A DNA stretch of 59,330 nt from a virus: positions 1 to 59,330 of IMG/VR virus record IMGVR_UViG_3300010400_000023, one strand, 5' to 3'. Under the pieces are notes generated by a model. The model was not told the origin of the DNA, did no database searches, and saw only the letters and a list, made by a program, of their open reading frames with translations. This document shows, piece after piece, positions 49,084 to 57,807 of this stretch; position 1 is the first letter of the stretch; every line of letters starts with the position of its first letter. The position numbers and the translations under genes are program-made.

Positions 49084-49188
49084 ATGATCATCGGCATCGC
49101 TACATTCGTCCCGCGTCTACTCCTCGCTCTCATCGTCGTCGCTGTGGCCTTCGTGGTGCGCGCTGCACTGGTTACGAGGCGGATGTGA
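49084..49188 (+). CDS. Tiny membrane peptide, 34 aa
   Basis: ATG 49084 to TGA 49188, its end overlapping the next GTG. Almost all hydrophobic (LLLALIVVAVAFVVRAALV) with a basic end. GGGGGAG lies ~20 nt upstream. Probably a membrane micropeptide. Confidence 0.55.
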   Translation: MIIGIATFVPRLLLALIVVAVAFVVRAALVTRRM

Positions 49189-49352
49189 GCCGTCAGCGTC
49201 TTTGGCTGTATGCAGTAATCGCGGCGTTCGTCACAACGCTCATCAACCTCGGGGCCGCCTCGTACCACGTCGCCAAATCACGCGGCGAAAACGAGCGCCT
49301 GCGCGTTGAGCTGCGGCGCTGCGTCGGCGCGCAGGCGGAGCAGACGCCATGA
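49185..49352 (+). CDS. Membrane-anchored coiled-coil small protein, 55 aa
   Basis: GTG 49185. One membrane helix (LWLYAVIAAFVTTLINLGAA, about residues 6-25) and a charged coiled tail (GENERLRVELRRC). Spanin-like in layout, but far from the endolysin. Function unknown. Confidence 0.6.
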   Translation: MSRQRLWLYAVIAAFVTTLINLGAASYHVAKSRGENERLRVELRRCVGAQAEQTP

Positions 49353-49610
49353 CCGCCGACTACGACCCCACCGAGGCCCCACTTGTACCGCAAATCACCA
49401 TCGACGATCGGCCAGGTCTCACGGTGTGCAATACCTGCGGAACCGATAACGGCACCGTCCGCTGTCTGTCACTTCGGTGGTCTGATCCGAGCTTGAGGCC
49501 ACGCCACGGCGGGGGTACAGCAGTCGCGCTTTGCAGGACGTGCCGCTCCGCGGTGCGCGACCTACTGGCCAAGGAGGCACCATGACCGCCGACTACGACC
49601 CCACCGAGGC
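49347..49610 (+). repeat. Duplicated 31-nt start-codon tag in two adjacent genes
   Basis: The 31 bases around the start (encoding MTADYDPTEA) occur at 49347-49377 and again at 49580-49610, at the 5' ends of two adjacent coupled genes whose remaining sequences differ. This reads as a copied N-terminal segment rather than a gene duplication. Confidence 0.7.
49349..49585 (+). CDS. Zinc-binding-type hypothetical protein, 78 aa
   Basis: ATGA-coupled to the previous gene. It begins MTADYDPTEA and carries CNTCGTDNG and CRTCRSA, the four cysteines of a zinc site. It ends by coupling into the next gene. Role unknown. Confidence 0.65.
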   Translation: MTADYDPTEAPLVPQITIDDRPGLTVCNTCGTDNGTVRCLSLRWSDPSLRPRHGGGTAVALCRTCRSAVRDLLAKEAP

Positions 49611-50808
49611 GCATCGGTTGATTGCAGAGGCGCGCGAGGACGATGCGAGGATGACACCGGCCCCTTGGTCCTGCGACGAGGAAATCGCCGTGGTGTACGG
49701 AAACGCCGATGACCACGACGGCGTAGAGGTCGCCTGCCTCGGCGAGGAAGCGAACAACTACGACGGCGACGGGCTTGGCATCGCCCGTTTCCGCAACAAC
49801 CTGCCAGCCTTCGCCGACCAACTCGAGGCGGCGGGGAGGGAGGTGGAGCGTATTCCAGACCTGCAAGCGGCGATCGGGTACGAGATCGAGAAGCGCGACG
49901 CGTTCGAGCGCCAACGCGACTCCCTGCGCTCGCAAATCCAGAGCGAGATCCATGCTCATGCAGCTAGTTGCGCTAGGGAGCTTGCTGCGATTCGAGAGCG
50001 CGACGCTCTACGCAAGGAGGTGGAGCGGCTGAACGCCGACTATGCGACCAGAGGCGAGCACGTGCTCGAGGTCGAAGATGCGGCGACATCAGCGGAACGC
50101 GAGCGCGACTCCCTGCGTGCTGCCCTCGTCAAGGCCAAGGACGAGCATACCGGCGACGGCTTGGCGTGGTTCGAGCGGGAACACGCGTTGACCATGGAGC
50201 GCGACTCCCTGCGCGCCGAGGTGGAGCGGCTTGAAGCGCTCCGAGACACATGGAGCGAGGGGGCGGTTGCCGTTGCTGCCGAGCGTGACTCCCTGTGTCG
50301 GCAACTCGAGGCGGAGGGGAGTATTCGCGAGTCGCATATCGAGACTGCGACTCGAACCATCTCAGGACTGACCGCCGACCTGACAGCAGCCCAGCAAGCC
50401 GTGGTGCAGGGAGCGGAGTCACTAGCTGCAGCGCAGCGAGAGATCGCTGGCCTCCACGCCCTTCTGAAATCCAACGCTGAGGTCTACGAGGCCACCAAGC
50501 GCGATCACGCCTCCGGTCGAATGCTGCTCAAGGCAACGACGCAGGAGTTGGTTGCCATGCAGCGGAGGATTGCGGAGTTGGAGTTGGATGTCGCAGCGCA
50601 GCGTGACAGCAAGCAATTCTGGACGCAGGATTCCGCTCTGGCGCACGCCGCCCTCCGCGCCATCTTGCCGGTGTACCGGGCGGGGCATGATTGGGTGTAC
50701 AGAGGGCAGGGATTCAGGTCGGCATTGGTCGCTTCGATTCACACTGCCCGCGCCGCCATCACCCCGGAGATCGCCGCCGTGCTGGCGGGACTGGAGCGTG
50801 GCGAGTGA
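49582..50808 (+). CDS. Long coiled-coil Ea22-like phage protein, 408 aa
   Basis: ATG 49582. The N-terminal part (MTPAPWS, then NNLPAFADQLEAAG) follows the Ea22/Ead-like early-phage pattern. Residues ~90-390 are a very long coiled coil with several repeated ERDSLR(A)-type blocks. It is the longest protein in the small-gene cluster. Role unknown; perhaps an early structural or scaffold-like protein. It shares its first ten residues with the previous gene. Confidence 0.7.
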   Translation: MTADYDPTEAHRLIAEAREDDARMTPAPWSCDEEIAVVYGNADDHDGVEVACLGEEANNYDGDGLGIARFRNNLPAFADQLEAAGREVERIPDLQAAIGYEIEKRDAFERQRDSLRSQIQSEIHAHAASCARELAAIRERDALRKEVERLNADYATRGEHVLEVEDAATSAERERDSLRAALVKAKDEHTGDGLAWFEREHALTMERDSLRAEVERLEALRDTWSEGAVAVAAERDSLCRQLEAEGSIRESHIETATRTISGLTADLTAAQQAVVQGAESLAAAQREIAGLHALLKSNAEVYEATKRDHASGRMLLKATTQELVAMQRRIAELELDVAAQRDSKQFWTQDSALAHAALRAILPVYRAGHDWVYRGQGFRSALVASIHTARAAITPEIAAVLAGLERGE

Positions 50809-51104
50809 CCCCCATTAGCCGAACCGTCTCCTGGACCGTCACCGCCACCGTGATGTGCGGCGACGCCGAATGCTCGTGGTGTGGCACACGCACGCCGCCA
50901 CCGCCGAATGACGTCGTCATCGCATGGGTGCGCAAGCATCCGACCGTGCACTGGCTCTGGCCGAATGCCGACGCTCGCGACGGCTGGCAACCGGAAGGAT
51001 GGGACCACAACCGCGGCGAGTGGCTGTGTCCACCGTGCGCCGACGCTGAGAACGAAGCAACGAAGGCCGCGCATGCGAAGCGACGCGCGGAGGTGAAGCC
51101 ATGA
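50805..51104 (+). CDS. Zinc-ribbon-type protein, 99 aa
   Basis: GTG 50805 coupled. Cysteines at MCGDAECSWCGT and LCPPCAD make a likely four-Cys zinc site, with a WVRKHPTVHWLWPN middle. The C-terminus is basic and helical. A nucleic-acid-binding role is inferred. Confidence 0.65.
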   Translation: MTPISRTVSWTVTATVMCGDAECSWCGTRTPPPPNDVVIAWVRKHPTVHWLWPNADARDGWQPEGWDHNRGEWLCPPCADAENEATKAAHAKRRAEVKP

Positions 51105-51259
51105 CCCGCCGCCTCCAACCCGCCTTCCTCTCTGTAGCGATGGTCCTCTTCGCCGTCGAGGACATCACGCTCGGTCATCCCATCCGAGCCGCCATCTGCG
51201 GCGTGTTCGCGTTGCTCAACATCGCCGCGGCGCTGTGGCCCGTGGACGAGGATTACTGA
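51101..51259 (+). CDS. Small membrane protein, 52 aa
   Basis: ATG 51101 coupled to the previous stop. Two hydrophobic stretches (LSVAMVLFAV and AAICGVFALLNIAAALW). Probably a two-helix membrane micropeptide. Not recognised. Confidence 0.6.
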   Translation: MTRRLQPAFLSVAMVLFAVEDITLGHPIRAAICGVFALLNIAAALWPVDEDY

Positions 51260-51260
51260 C

Positions 51261-51665
51261 ATGACCGCCACCATCCTCACCCGCAACCGCGGCGCTTGCC
51301 TGCGCTGCAACTACGACAACTGCCCGCACGGCGTCACCACCGCGCAGATCCAGGCCAAGCTGATCCGCGGCTACGCCGCCTCGGTCGGCTGGATCCGCGG
51401 CCTCGACCCGGGCAGCGGCTCGCCTGACACGGGGGGGCGACCGGCGAATCGCCGCTGGGACATCTGCCCGGAGCACGCCATCATCGAGCGCGAACGAGCG
51501 AAGGCCCGGAAGCTCGCGGCCGACGAGCGCCGCAAGGAGCGGGCGAAGCCGCCGACGCCGGAGGTCATGGCCGAGCGCGCGCTGCGGCGCCGAACGAAGG
51601 CCAACGCAGCGGCGAAGGCGCGACGGGCGAGGCGGGCGGCTGCGGCTGAGCAGGTGTCCACATGA
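51261..51665 (+). CDS. Basic Cys-containing protein, 134 aa
   Basis: ATG two bases after the previous stop. ACLRCNYDNCPHG (residues 12-24) is a likely zinc knuckle and the C-terminal 60 residues are an Arg/Lys/Ala helix, very basic. It looks like a DNA or RNA binder. Family not recognised. Confidence 0.65.
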   Translation: MTATILTRNRGACLRCNYDNCPHGVTTAQIQAKLIRGYAASVGWIRGLDPGSGSPDTGGRPANRRWDICPEHAIIERERAKARKLAADERRKERAKPPTPEVMAERALRRRTKANAAAKARRARRAAAAEQVST

Positions 51666-51958
51666 CCCGCTCGCTGCCTGCCTGGGCGCGAGAGGTTGCG
51701 AAGCGGCTGGCCGCCGAGCCGCCGCCGCTGACACCGCACGAACTCCGAGCCGAAGCCGCCGCGCTCCGGGCCGACATGCTCAAGCACGTAACCCGGCGAC
51801 CCCGCAGCGCGGCACGGCTGTTCGACCTCGTTCGCCAGGAGTGGGGCGAGCTCGGCGAGCGCCGGCTCTGGCGCACCCTGCAGTGGCTGATGGCTCGCGG
51901 AGACATCACGCGCGTCAGCAAGACCGACGGCTACATCCGCGGCCAGGTGTCCGCGTGA
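51662..51958 (+). CDS. Winged-helix-like protein, 98 aa
   Basis: ATGA-coupled. Residues ~45-98 (RPRSAARLFDLVRQEW, ERRLWRTLQWLMARGDI, then a RVSKTDGYI wing) fit a winged-helix DNA-binding fold. Possible transcription regulator in the early rightward operon. Confidence 0.65.
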   Translation: MTRSLPAWAREVAKRLAAEPPPLTPHELRAEAAALRADMLKHVTRRPRSAARLFDLVRQEWGELGERRLWRTLQWLMARGDITRVSKTDGYIRGQVSA

Positions 51959-52191
51959 GTCGGCGGCGGCGAGGGCGGGTACAACGGGCGGTTAACTGGG
52001 CAGCCGCAGCGCCGCCGGTGAGCGAGGACGCGCAGCGGATGGTCGACGACATCATGGCCGAGAGCGTGCCGCTGTCCGATGAGCAACGCGAACGCATCCG
52101 CCAGTTTCGCGAAGCCTACCAACGAGTCAGGGCCGAACGCGAACGATGGGCCGCGGTCTGGGCCGAGCCAGAGGCGGGCGGTGAGGGGTGA
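51955..52191 (+). CDS. Hypothetical basic protein, 78 aa
   Basis: GTG 51955 coupled. Basic N-terminus (SRRRRGRVQRA), then an acidic helix and a charged Arg/Glu helix. Not recognised. Confidence 0.6.
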   Translation: MSRRRRGRVQRAVNWAAAAPPVSEDAQRMVDDIMAESVPLSDEQRERIRQFREAYQRVRAERERWAAVWAEPEAGGEG

Positions 52192-52382
52192 GCGGCTGCG
52201 ACAAGACCACGTACTACAGTCCAGATGATGCCGCTCGGGCCGCTCGGAGTGCATTCGCCGCGCTCGGACAAGCGATGCACACCTACCGATGCCCAATGTG
52301 CAGACGCTGGCACATTGCCCAGGGAACCTCGTCGCGCAAATGGACGCAGCGACGCAGTCGCACAATGCGGAGGGACTCATGA
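52188..52382 (+). CDS. Small zinc-finger-like protein, 64 aa
   Basis: GTG 52188 coupled. TYRCPMCRRWHIAQG (about residues 32-46) resembles a CxxC...H zinc finger, with a basic tail (RKWTQRRSRTMRR). Probably DNA- or RNA-binding. Confidence 0.6.
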   Translation: MSGCDKTTYYSPDDAARAARSAFAALGQAMHTYRCPMCRRWHIAQGTSSRKWTQRRSRTMRRDS

Positions 52383-52639
52383 GGGCCACAGCCATCCGCG
52401 TGCATCCCGAGTTCGCCGAAGTGACTCTCGAGCCGTGCTGGCTGGCACGCTGGTTCGGCGCGCTGACGCTCGTGGTCGAGCTCCAGTGGCGCAAGGACAG
52501 CCTTGGCAACTGGCACTGGTACGCCACTGGGTCTCGCCGCAAGCTGGACGATCTGCCGCATGCGGCTCTCATCCGTAATGCGCTGGACTTCCAGCCGCGA
52601 GCGGTGCTACCCGATGCACGGCTGCGAGGTGTGTCATGA
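52379..52639 (+). CDS. Hypothetical protein, 86 aa
   Basis: ATG 52379 overlaps the previous stop (a longer frame from 52289 is not preferred). Beta-rich (TAIRVHPEFAEVTLEP, then LTLVVELQWRKD). Not recognised. Confidence 0.65.
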   Translation: MRATAIRVHPEFAEVTLEPCWLARWFGALTLVVELQWRKDSLGNWHWYATGSRRKLDDLPHAALIRNALDFQPRAVLPDARLRGVS

Positions 52640-53013
52640 CCGACCGCCGCCGCCGCTACTACCGCGCCATACGGGCCGGCGCACATGCGCTCAACATGGA
52701 GCGATGGACGAAGCTCGTCGACGATGCGGAGACCGCTGTCTCGGCCGCTCACCGGGACCACGTCTTCGATCCGGCGGTGGACTACGCCAAGCGAGAGTGG
52801 CGACACGCCACGTTCCAGCCGACCGACTTCGTCATCTCCGCGCAGACCATCCTCGACATCGAGGCCGCCCTCGCGATCGGCGCTGAGCTGGTCGCGGAGG
52901 CCGAGTCGCTCGCCAAGGATGACCTCGACTCTGCTCGGCGGGCGCGGTTGGTGCTGGCCATCGAGCGAGCGATTGAGAACGTGGGTCGGCGGTTGCGGGG
53001 TGCCAGTACATGA
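52636..53013 (+). CDS. Hypothetical helical protein, 125 aa
   Basis: ATGA-coupled. All-helical (MERWTKLVDDAETAVSAAHR through AIERAIENVGRRLRG), no membrane segment. Not recognised. Confidence 0.65.
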   Translation: MTDRRRRYYRAIRAGAHALNMERWTKLVDDAETAVSAAHRDHVFDPAVDYAKREWRHATFQPTDFVISAQTILDIEAALAIGAELVAEAESLAKDDLDSARRARLVLAIERAIENVGRRLRGAST

Positions 53014-53201
53014 CCACCCCCTGCGCCTCATGCGGCGTGCCCACGCCGGTCCTCGTTGTCATCGTCGGCCGCGGCGGCGAGTCGGCGCTGTGCGTCCGCT
53101 GCTACCGGACCCCACCGGCCGCAATCCTGCCAACAAGGCAGGTCAAGAAACCAGCCGCGCCCACGAGCAAGCAGCTCACGACCGCCGGGGTGAAGCGGTG
53201 A
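53010..53201 (+). CDS. Small zinc-ribbon protein, 63 aa
   Basis: ATGA-coupled. TTPCASCGVP and LCVRCYRTP form a CxxC...CxxC ribbon; a basic Lys/Pro tail follows. Likely a nucleic-acid-binding micro-protein. It precedes another Cys-rich micro-gene. Confidence 0.65.
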   Translation: MTTPCASCGVPTPVLVVIVGRGGESALCVRCYRTPPAAILPTRQVKKPAAPTSKQLTTAGVKR

Positions 53202-53359
53202 GCCTCACGTGTCTCCATTGCGGCGCTCGACTCTCGCGCCCCGATCTCGACGACGAGTACGTCACGTGTCGTCGCTGTGCGGCTGTCAACTATCTGTCCG
53301 TGTCGCCGATCGACGGCCCGTTCATCTGGAACGTCATCGGCTGGGGTGCGCCAAAATGA
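53198..53359 (+). CDS. Small zinc-ribbon protein, 53 aa
   Basis: GTG 53198 coupled to the previous stop and overlapping the helicase ATG. LTCLHCGARLS and VTCRRCAAVN make a four-cysteine ribbon. Function may relate to the adjacent helicase. Confidence 0.65.
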   Translation: MSLTCLHCGARLSRPDLDDEYVTCRRCAAVNYLSVSPIDGPFIWNVIGWGAPK

Positions 53360-54693
53360 TCCTCCGCCCCTATCAGCTCCAGGCGATCGACGCCCTACGC
53401 GCCGCTTATCAGCGCGGCAAACGCGCTCCGCTGCTCGTCGCTCCGACGGGCTCAGGCAAGACCATCATCGCCTCGTCGATCATCCAGTCGGCACACGCGC
53501 GCGGTAACCGCTCGCTGTTCGTCGCTCCGCGCCGCGAGCTCATCGGGCAGACCGTGCGCAAGCTGGCCGACGCTGGGATCTGGGACGTCCGCGTCATCCA
53601 GGCCGCGAACGACACCGGCCGGCCGGATGCGCCGGTGATCGTCGGCAGCATCCAGACGCTCACGCTGCCGCGATGGCTCGGTCACCTGCCGCAAGCCGAC
53701 CTTGTGATTGCCGATGAGGCACACCACATGGCCGCGGACCAATGGGGCCAGCTGGCCACGGCGTACCCGACGGCGCGATGGCTCGGCTTGACAGCCACGC
53801 CAGAGCGAGCCGACGGCAGGCCGCTCGGCGACATCTTCGACGACCTGATCGTGGCCGCATCCGTCGCCGAGCTCACCGCTCTCGGCAACCTGGTTCCGAG
53901 TCGCGTATACGCCCCACCGTCCGAACTCAAGGCCGCGCAGACCGCGCTCGATCCGGTCGACGCCTACCAGCAACACGGCTCGGGCCAGCTGGCCGTCGTG
54001 TTCTGCGTCACCGTCGAGCACGCCGAGCTAACCGTAGCGGAGTTCACCGCCGCTGGCATCCCTGCCGCGGTGATCACCGGCAAGACGCCACCAGCGCAGC
54101 GCGAGGCCACGCTCGCGGCATGGGCGGCCGGCGACATCCGTGTGGTCGCCAACTGCGGCGTCCTTACCGAGGGGTTCGACCTGCCAGCGCTCAGCGTCTG
54201 TATCCTCGCGCGCCGATTCGGTCACGCCGGGCTGTTTCTGCAGTGCGTCGGCCGCGTGCTACGCCCCGCCGAGGGCAAGACCCAGGCGACCGTGGTCGAC
54301 CTGTGCGGCTCGGTACACAAGCACGGGCCACCGGAGATGCCGCGCGAGTACAGCCTCGACGGCAAGGCGATCTCCGGCGTCAAGCGCGATGCGATCCGCC
54401 AGTGCATGAGCTGCGGCTCGGTGTTCATGGCCGGACCCGCAGCCTGTCCGCAGTGCGGCGCCATGCTGCCCCGGCGCGCCGCCGAGTTGCCGTACAGCAC
54501 CGGTGTCGGTGTCGTCGACATCGCCACGCTGCCCAAGGTGCCGACGCGCAGCTACACGCTCTCGATTACTGCCAAGTACGCCGGCAGATGCCGAGCGTGT
54601 GGTGAGCGATTCCCCGTTGGCACGCAGCTCTACTGGACCGAGGGGCAGCGACCACGACACGTCGAATGTCCATCAGCGGAGGCAGTCGCATGA
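53356..54693 (+). CDS. SF2 DNA helicase with C-terminal zinc ribbon
   Basis: 445 residues from ATG 53356. Q-motif-like RPYQLQAIDAL, then APTGSGKT (Walker A, about residues 27-34), DEAHH (motif II), LTATPER (motif III), GVLTEGFDLP and QCVGRVLRP (motifs V-VI). After the helicase core come CMSCGSVF...CPQCG and CRACGERF zinc knuckles that may bind DNA or a partner. It would unwind DNA for replication or recombination, and lies just before the primase-like gene. Confidence 0.9.
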   Translation: MILRPYQLQAIDALRAAYQRGKRAPLLVAPTGSGKTIIASSIIQSAHARGNRSLFVAPRRELIGQTVRKLADAGIWDVRVIQAANDTGRPDAPVIVGSIQTLTLPRWLGHLPQADLVIADEAHHMAADQWGQLATAYPTARWLGLTATPERADGRPLGDIFDDLIVAASVAELTALGNLVPSRVYAPPSELKAAQTALDPVDAYQQHGSGQLAVVFCVTVEHAELTVAEFTAAGIPAAVITGKTPPAQREATLAAWAAGDIRVVANCGVLTEGFDLPALSVCILARRFGHAGLFLQCVGRVLRPAEGKTQATVVDLCGSVHKHGPPEMPREYSLDGKAISGVKRDAIRQCMSCGSVFMAGPAACPQCGAMLPRRAAELPYSTGVGVVDIATLPKVPTRSYTLSITAKYAGRCRACGERFPVGTQLYWTEGQRPRHVECPSAEAVA

Positions 54694-55046
54694 GCAGTCG
54701 CGTGAGCATGACCGAGTCTCAACTACAGGATGCAATCCGTCTGGCGCTCGGCGCCGATCCGGGTGTCCTGACCTTCCGGAACAATATCGGCCACGCCGTC
54801 ATGCAGGGCGGACGGCGCGTGACGTTCGGGGTCGGCGGACCCGGCGGCGCTGACCTGATCGGGATCCTCGATCGACACCCCTTGGCCATCGAGATCAAGA
54901 CGCCCACTGGTCGGCAATCCAAAGAGCAGAAACAGTTTCAGCAGCTATGGGAGGCACGAGGGGGAATCTACATCATGCCGCGATCGGTCGACGAGGCGCT
55001 CGCACTCATCGCTCGAATCCGCGCTGCTACCGGAGCGTGTCAGTGA
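54690..55046 (+). CDS. VRR-NUC-type PD-(D/E)XK nuclease
   Basis: 118 residues from ATG 54690 (ATG 54708 is an alternative). GPGGADLIGILDRHPLAIEI with a following KTPTGRQSKEQ gives the D...ExK catalytic core of a VRR-NUC domain; size matches. VRR-NUC enzymes cut branched or flap DNA. It is coupled between the helicase and the primase, fitting replication-fork processing. Confidence 0.85.
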   Translation: MSSRVSMTESQLQDAIRLALGADPGVLTFRNNIGHAVMQGGRRVTFGVGGPGGADLIGILDRHPLAIEIKTPTGRQSKEQKQFQQLWEARGGIYIMPRSVDEALALIARIRAATGACQ

Positions 55047-57118
55047 TGGTTACCATATCTCACTTCAACGGACTGACTCGTACCACCGCCGAGCCGTTGG
55101 AGATCGATATCGAACGCTGGCTTGACCTGCTCGCCACCGAGCCCGCTGACCAGTACACCGGCCAGATGGAACACCCCGGATGGTCTCCGGTGCTCTACGA
55201 CCCGCCGCGGCGCGAGCTGGCCAATGTCCGGCGCGTGTTCGCCCTCGTCCTTGATCACGACAAGGGCGCCGAGTTCGACCGCCTGACGGAGCTGTGGGCC
55301 GGCTCGTCCGGCGTGGTCTACACGACCAAGTCCCACGCCGACGGCGCGCCGCGATACCGGGTCGTGCTCGCGCTCGCTCGGCCGGTCACGGCCGAGGAGT
55401 ACGCCAAGATCTGGGACTGGGGTGCGGTGCGCTCTCACGCCGCGCAGTGCCCCGCCGACAAGCAGTGCAAGGACGCCTCGCGGTTCTGGTACAGCCCGAC
55501 GCTGCCGCCCGGCGGGTGGCGCGCGCAGCGGCTGACCGGCGCGGCCGTCGACCCCGATGCGATCCTGGCGCTGGCCGCAGCGCAGCAGCCACGGCTCCGT
55601 GTCGTCGCGCCGGCGTCGACTCCGCTCACGCCGGATCGCGTGCGGCGTGCCCGCGCGTACCTGCGCAAGATACCCGGCGCGGTGGCCGGCGCCTCGGGCC
55701 ACACGGCTACGTTCAACGCGGTTGCGCACGTCATGATCGGCTTCGACCTCGGCGAGGACGACACGCTCGCGCTCATCGCCGACGACTACAATCCGCGCTG
55801 CGACCCACCGTGGTCTGAGCGCGAGCTCAGGCACAAGATCGCCAGCGTCTCGGCGCAGTGCAAGCGCGAGCGCGGCTACCTGCTGGCCGATCGTCCACGC
55901 ATCGAGTCGTCGCGTGCAGCGGCCACGTACGCCCCCGAGGCGCCGACCGAGCTCGATGTCGACTGGACGACGCTCCTGCTCACCAAGGCGGACCGCTCAC
56001 CGCGTCGCGCGTATCACAACACCGCGGTGTTCGTGCGGCACCACCCGGAGTTCAGAGGGCGCTGGAGCCTCGACCTGATGACGAACCAGCCGTGGTTCGA
56101 CGGCCGCTCGATGGATCCGTCGCATGTCCACTACATCCGCGCGCAGGCGGACTGCCGTCTCGGCTATACGCCGCCGGCGGCCGATGTCGAGGCGGCGATC
56201 ATCACAGCCGCGGCGGATCGCCCGTTTCACCCGATCCGCCAGTACCTCCGCTCCCTGGACTGGGACGGATCGCCCCGGCTGCAGGCGATGGCGCACGACT
56301 ACCTGGGCTCCGACGGCGAGCTGCACGCGGAGATGGTGCGCAAGTTCATGGTCGGCGCCGCCGCACGCGCCCTCTGGCCCGGCTGTAAACTCGACACGGC
56401 GCTGATGCTGGTCGGCGATCAGGGGCTCGGCAAGTCGACGTTCTTCTCGGTACTCGGCGGAGCCTGGCACGCTGACACGTTCATCGACATCACGAACAAG
56501 GACGCGGCGATCCAACTGCACAGCGCGTGGATCTACGAGCTGTCCGAGCTCGAGAACGTGGTCACCGGCAGCCGCGAGTCCAGGCTCAAAGCCTGGCTCA
56601 CCAGTACCCACGACCTGTACCGCCCGCCATACGGGCGCACTGCCGAGCGCCGAGCGCGAGCGGTCAGCATCTGCGGTACGACGAACCGACGGCAGTTTCT
56701 CACGGACGATACGGGCTCGAGGCGGTTCCACATCGTTCCGGTGGAGCGCCGGGTGCCTCGTGACCTGCTGGCCGAGATGCGAGATCAGCTCTGGGCGGAG
56801 GCCGTGTGTGCCGCGGAATCTGGTGAGCCATGGTGGTTTGACGAGGAGCCGGAACGGCTGAGGGAACTGGCAAACGAGGAGTTTCACGAGGATGACGCTT
56901 GGCTTGATCCAATCGCTGAGCACCTCGCCTCTCCGGGCATCAGGCAGGTCACGATGAGCGACGTGCTCACGGCTGCGCTCAAGCTGGACGTGAGCAAGCA
57001 CGATCGCGCGTCGCAGACCCGCGTCGGACGAATCCTCAAGTTCATTGGGTGGCGAAAGGAACGCGAGAGCACCGGGTCTCGGCGGTGGTTCTACCGTCGT
57101 CAAGGCAGGGAATCCTGA
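55046..57118 (+). CDS. Primase/helicase: VapE-type ATPase with N-terminal primase-like region
   Basis: 690 residues; ATG 55046 shares its A with the previous TGA (GTG 55043 is an alternative). Residues 1-200 resemble a primase/RepB-type polymerase domain (VFALVLDHDKGAEFDRLTEL, RYRVVLALARPV). The C-terminal part is a VapE/SF3-like ATPase with GDQGLGKST (about residues 456-464), IYELSELENV and CGTTNRRQFLTDDTGSRR. It likely initiates phage replication, and the AT-rich region just downstream is a candidate origin. Confidence 0.85.
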   Translation: MVTISHFNGLTRTTAEPLEIDIERWLDLLATEPADQYTGQMEHPGWSPVLYDPPRRELANVRRVFALVLDHDKGAEFDRLTELWAGSSGVVYTTKSHADGAPRYRVVLALARPVTAEEYAKIWDWGAVRSHAAQCPADKQCKDASRFWYSPTLPPGGWRAQRLTGAAVDPDAILALAAAQQPRLRVVAPASTPLTPDRVRRARAYLRKIPGAVAGASGHTATFNAVAHVMIGFDLGEDDTLALIADDYNPRCDPPWSERELRHKIASVSAQCKRERGYLLADRPRIESSRAAATYAPEAPTELDVDWTTLLLTKADRSPRRAYHNTAVFVRHHPEFRGRWSLDLMTNQPWFDGRSMDPSHVHYIRAQADCRLGYTPPAADVEAAIITAAADRPFHPIRQYLRSLDWDGSPRLQAMAHDYLGSDGELHAEMVRKFMVGAAARALWPGCKLDTALMLVGDQGLGKSTFFSVLGGAWHADTFIDITNKDAAIQLHSAWIYELSELENVVTGSRESRLKAWLTSTHDLYRPPYGRTAERRARAVSICGTTNRRQFLTDDTGSRRFHIVPVERRVPRDLLAEMRDQLWAEAVCAAESGEPWWFDEEPERLRELANEEFHEDDAWLDPIAEHLASPGIRQVTMSDVLTAALKLDVSKHDRASQTRVGRILKFIGWRKERESTGSRRWFYRRQGRES

Positions 57119-57474
57119 TGCAATCAGCATGCGAGAAATCTGGTTCATCAAAGTGTCTCACTGCGAGGTCGGACACTTGGCCTACTGTCCTACCTAGGTT
57201 GGACGCACCTAAGTACCCGATTATCACTCGGCAATACTCTGTCTGTCCTACTGTCTTACTACTGAGAGTCTATTCTATTAGATATTATAAATATCTAAGG
57301 GAGAGTGGCGGCCCCCCAAAATCAGACAGACAGTCGGACAATCTCCAAATTGGTCAGTAATACGCTGGTTTTAGGTCGTGTCCGACACCACAAAGACAGG
57401 TTGGACTGAGTAGGCCGAGTATGACGGTGACCGGGCAGAACTGCATTCAATCTGCACCTACATAGGAGTTGCAC
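57119..57474. other. AT-rich intergenic region with repeated TYGGAC motifs: candidate origin
   Basis: 356 nt without a gene, clearly more AT-rich than the genome. It holds about seven copies of TYGGAC or its complement (TCGGACA near 57172, TTGGACG near 57200, TCCTAC near 57188 and 57246, TCGGACA near 57334, TCCGACA near 57381, TTGGACT near 57400), plus a perfect long palindrome at 57278-57298. Lying after the primase/helicase gene, it fits an iteron-type origin, though promoter or operator use is possible. Confidence 0.6.
57278..57298. repeat. Perfect palindrome, two 9-bp arms around ATA
   Basis: TTAGATATT, three bases ATA, and AATATCTAA form a perfect 9-bp-arm inverted repeat made only of A/T except two G/C pairs, in a high-GC genome. 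It could be a replication-initiator or regulator binding site. Confidence 0.75.
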
Positions 57475-57807
57475 ATGCGACAAGATTACACTGACCCTGT
57501 GCCCGCTTCTGGCGAGCGCCAGGACTCAGCCGCGCAGTCATCGGACCCGCTCGCGCCACGCTCACCAGCAGCAAGCCAGACACGAAATCGCCGCGGCCAG
57601 CAGCTATCACCAGGAGCCGTTCGGCGGGCCTCGCCAGCCGACTGGGTCGTGGTGTCGGTGAGTGTCGCACCCGCTGACTTGGCTCAGTGGGATGCCAAGG
57701 TCGCCGCGTGCCGCGCGGCTGGCGTGTCGATGTCCCGCAGCCGCCTGATCGCTATCGCCCTGGCCGCTCTCGACCTCGAGGCGGTCATCCTCGGCGGTGG
57801 GCGATGA
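57475..57807 (+). CDS. Putative RHH-like protein with disordered N-terminus, 110 aa
   Basis: ATG 57475, with AGGAG seven bases upstream, so unlike the leaderless genes it has a normal ribosome site. Residues 1-60 are Pro/Ser/Gln/Arg-rich. The C-terminal part (VSVSVAPADLAQWDAKVAAC, then MSRSRLIAIALAAL) resembles a ribbon-helix-helix fold. Perhaps a DNA-binding regulator. Confidence 0.65.
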   Translation: MRQDYTDPVPASGERQDSAAQSSDPLAPRSPAASQTRNRRGQQLSPGAVRRASPADWVVVSVSVAPADLAQWDAKVAACRAAGVSMSRSRLIAIALAALDLEAVILGGGR

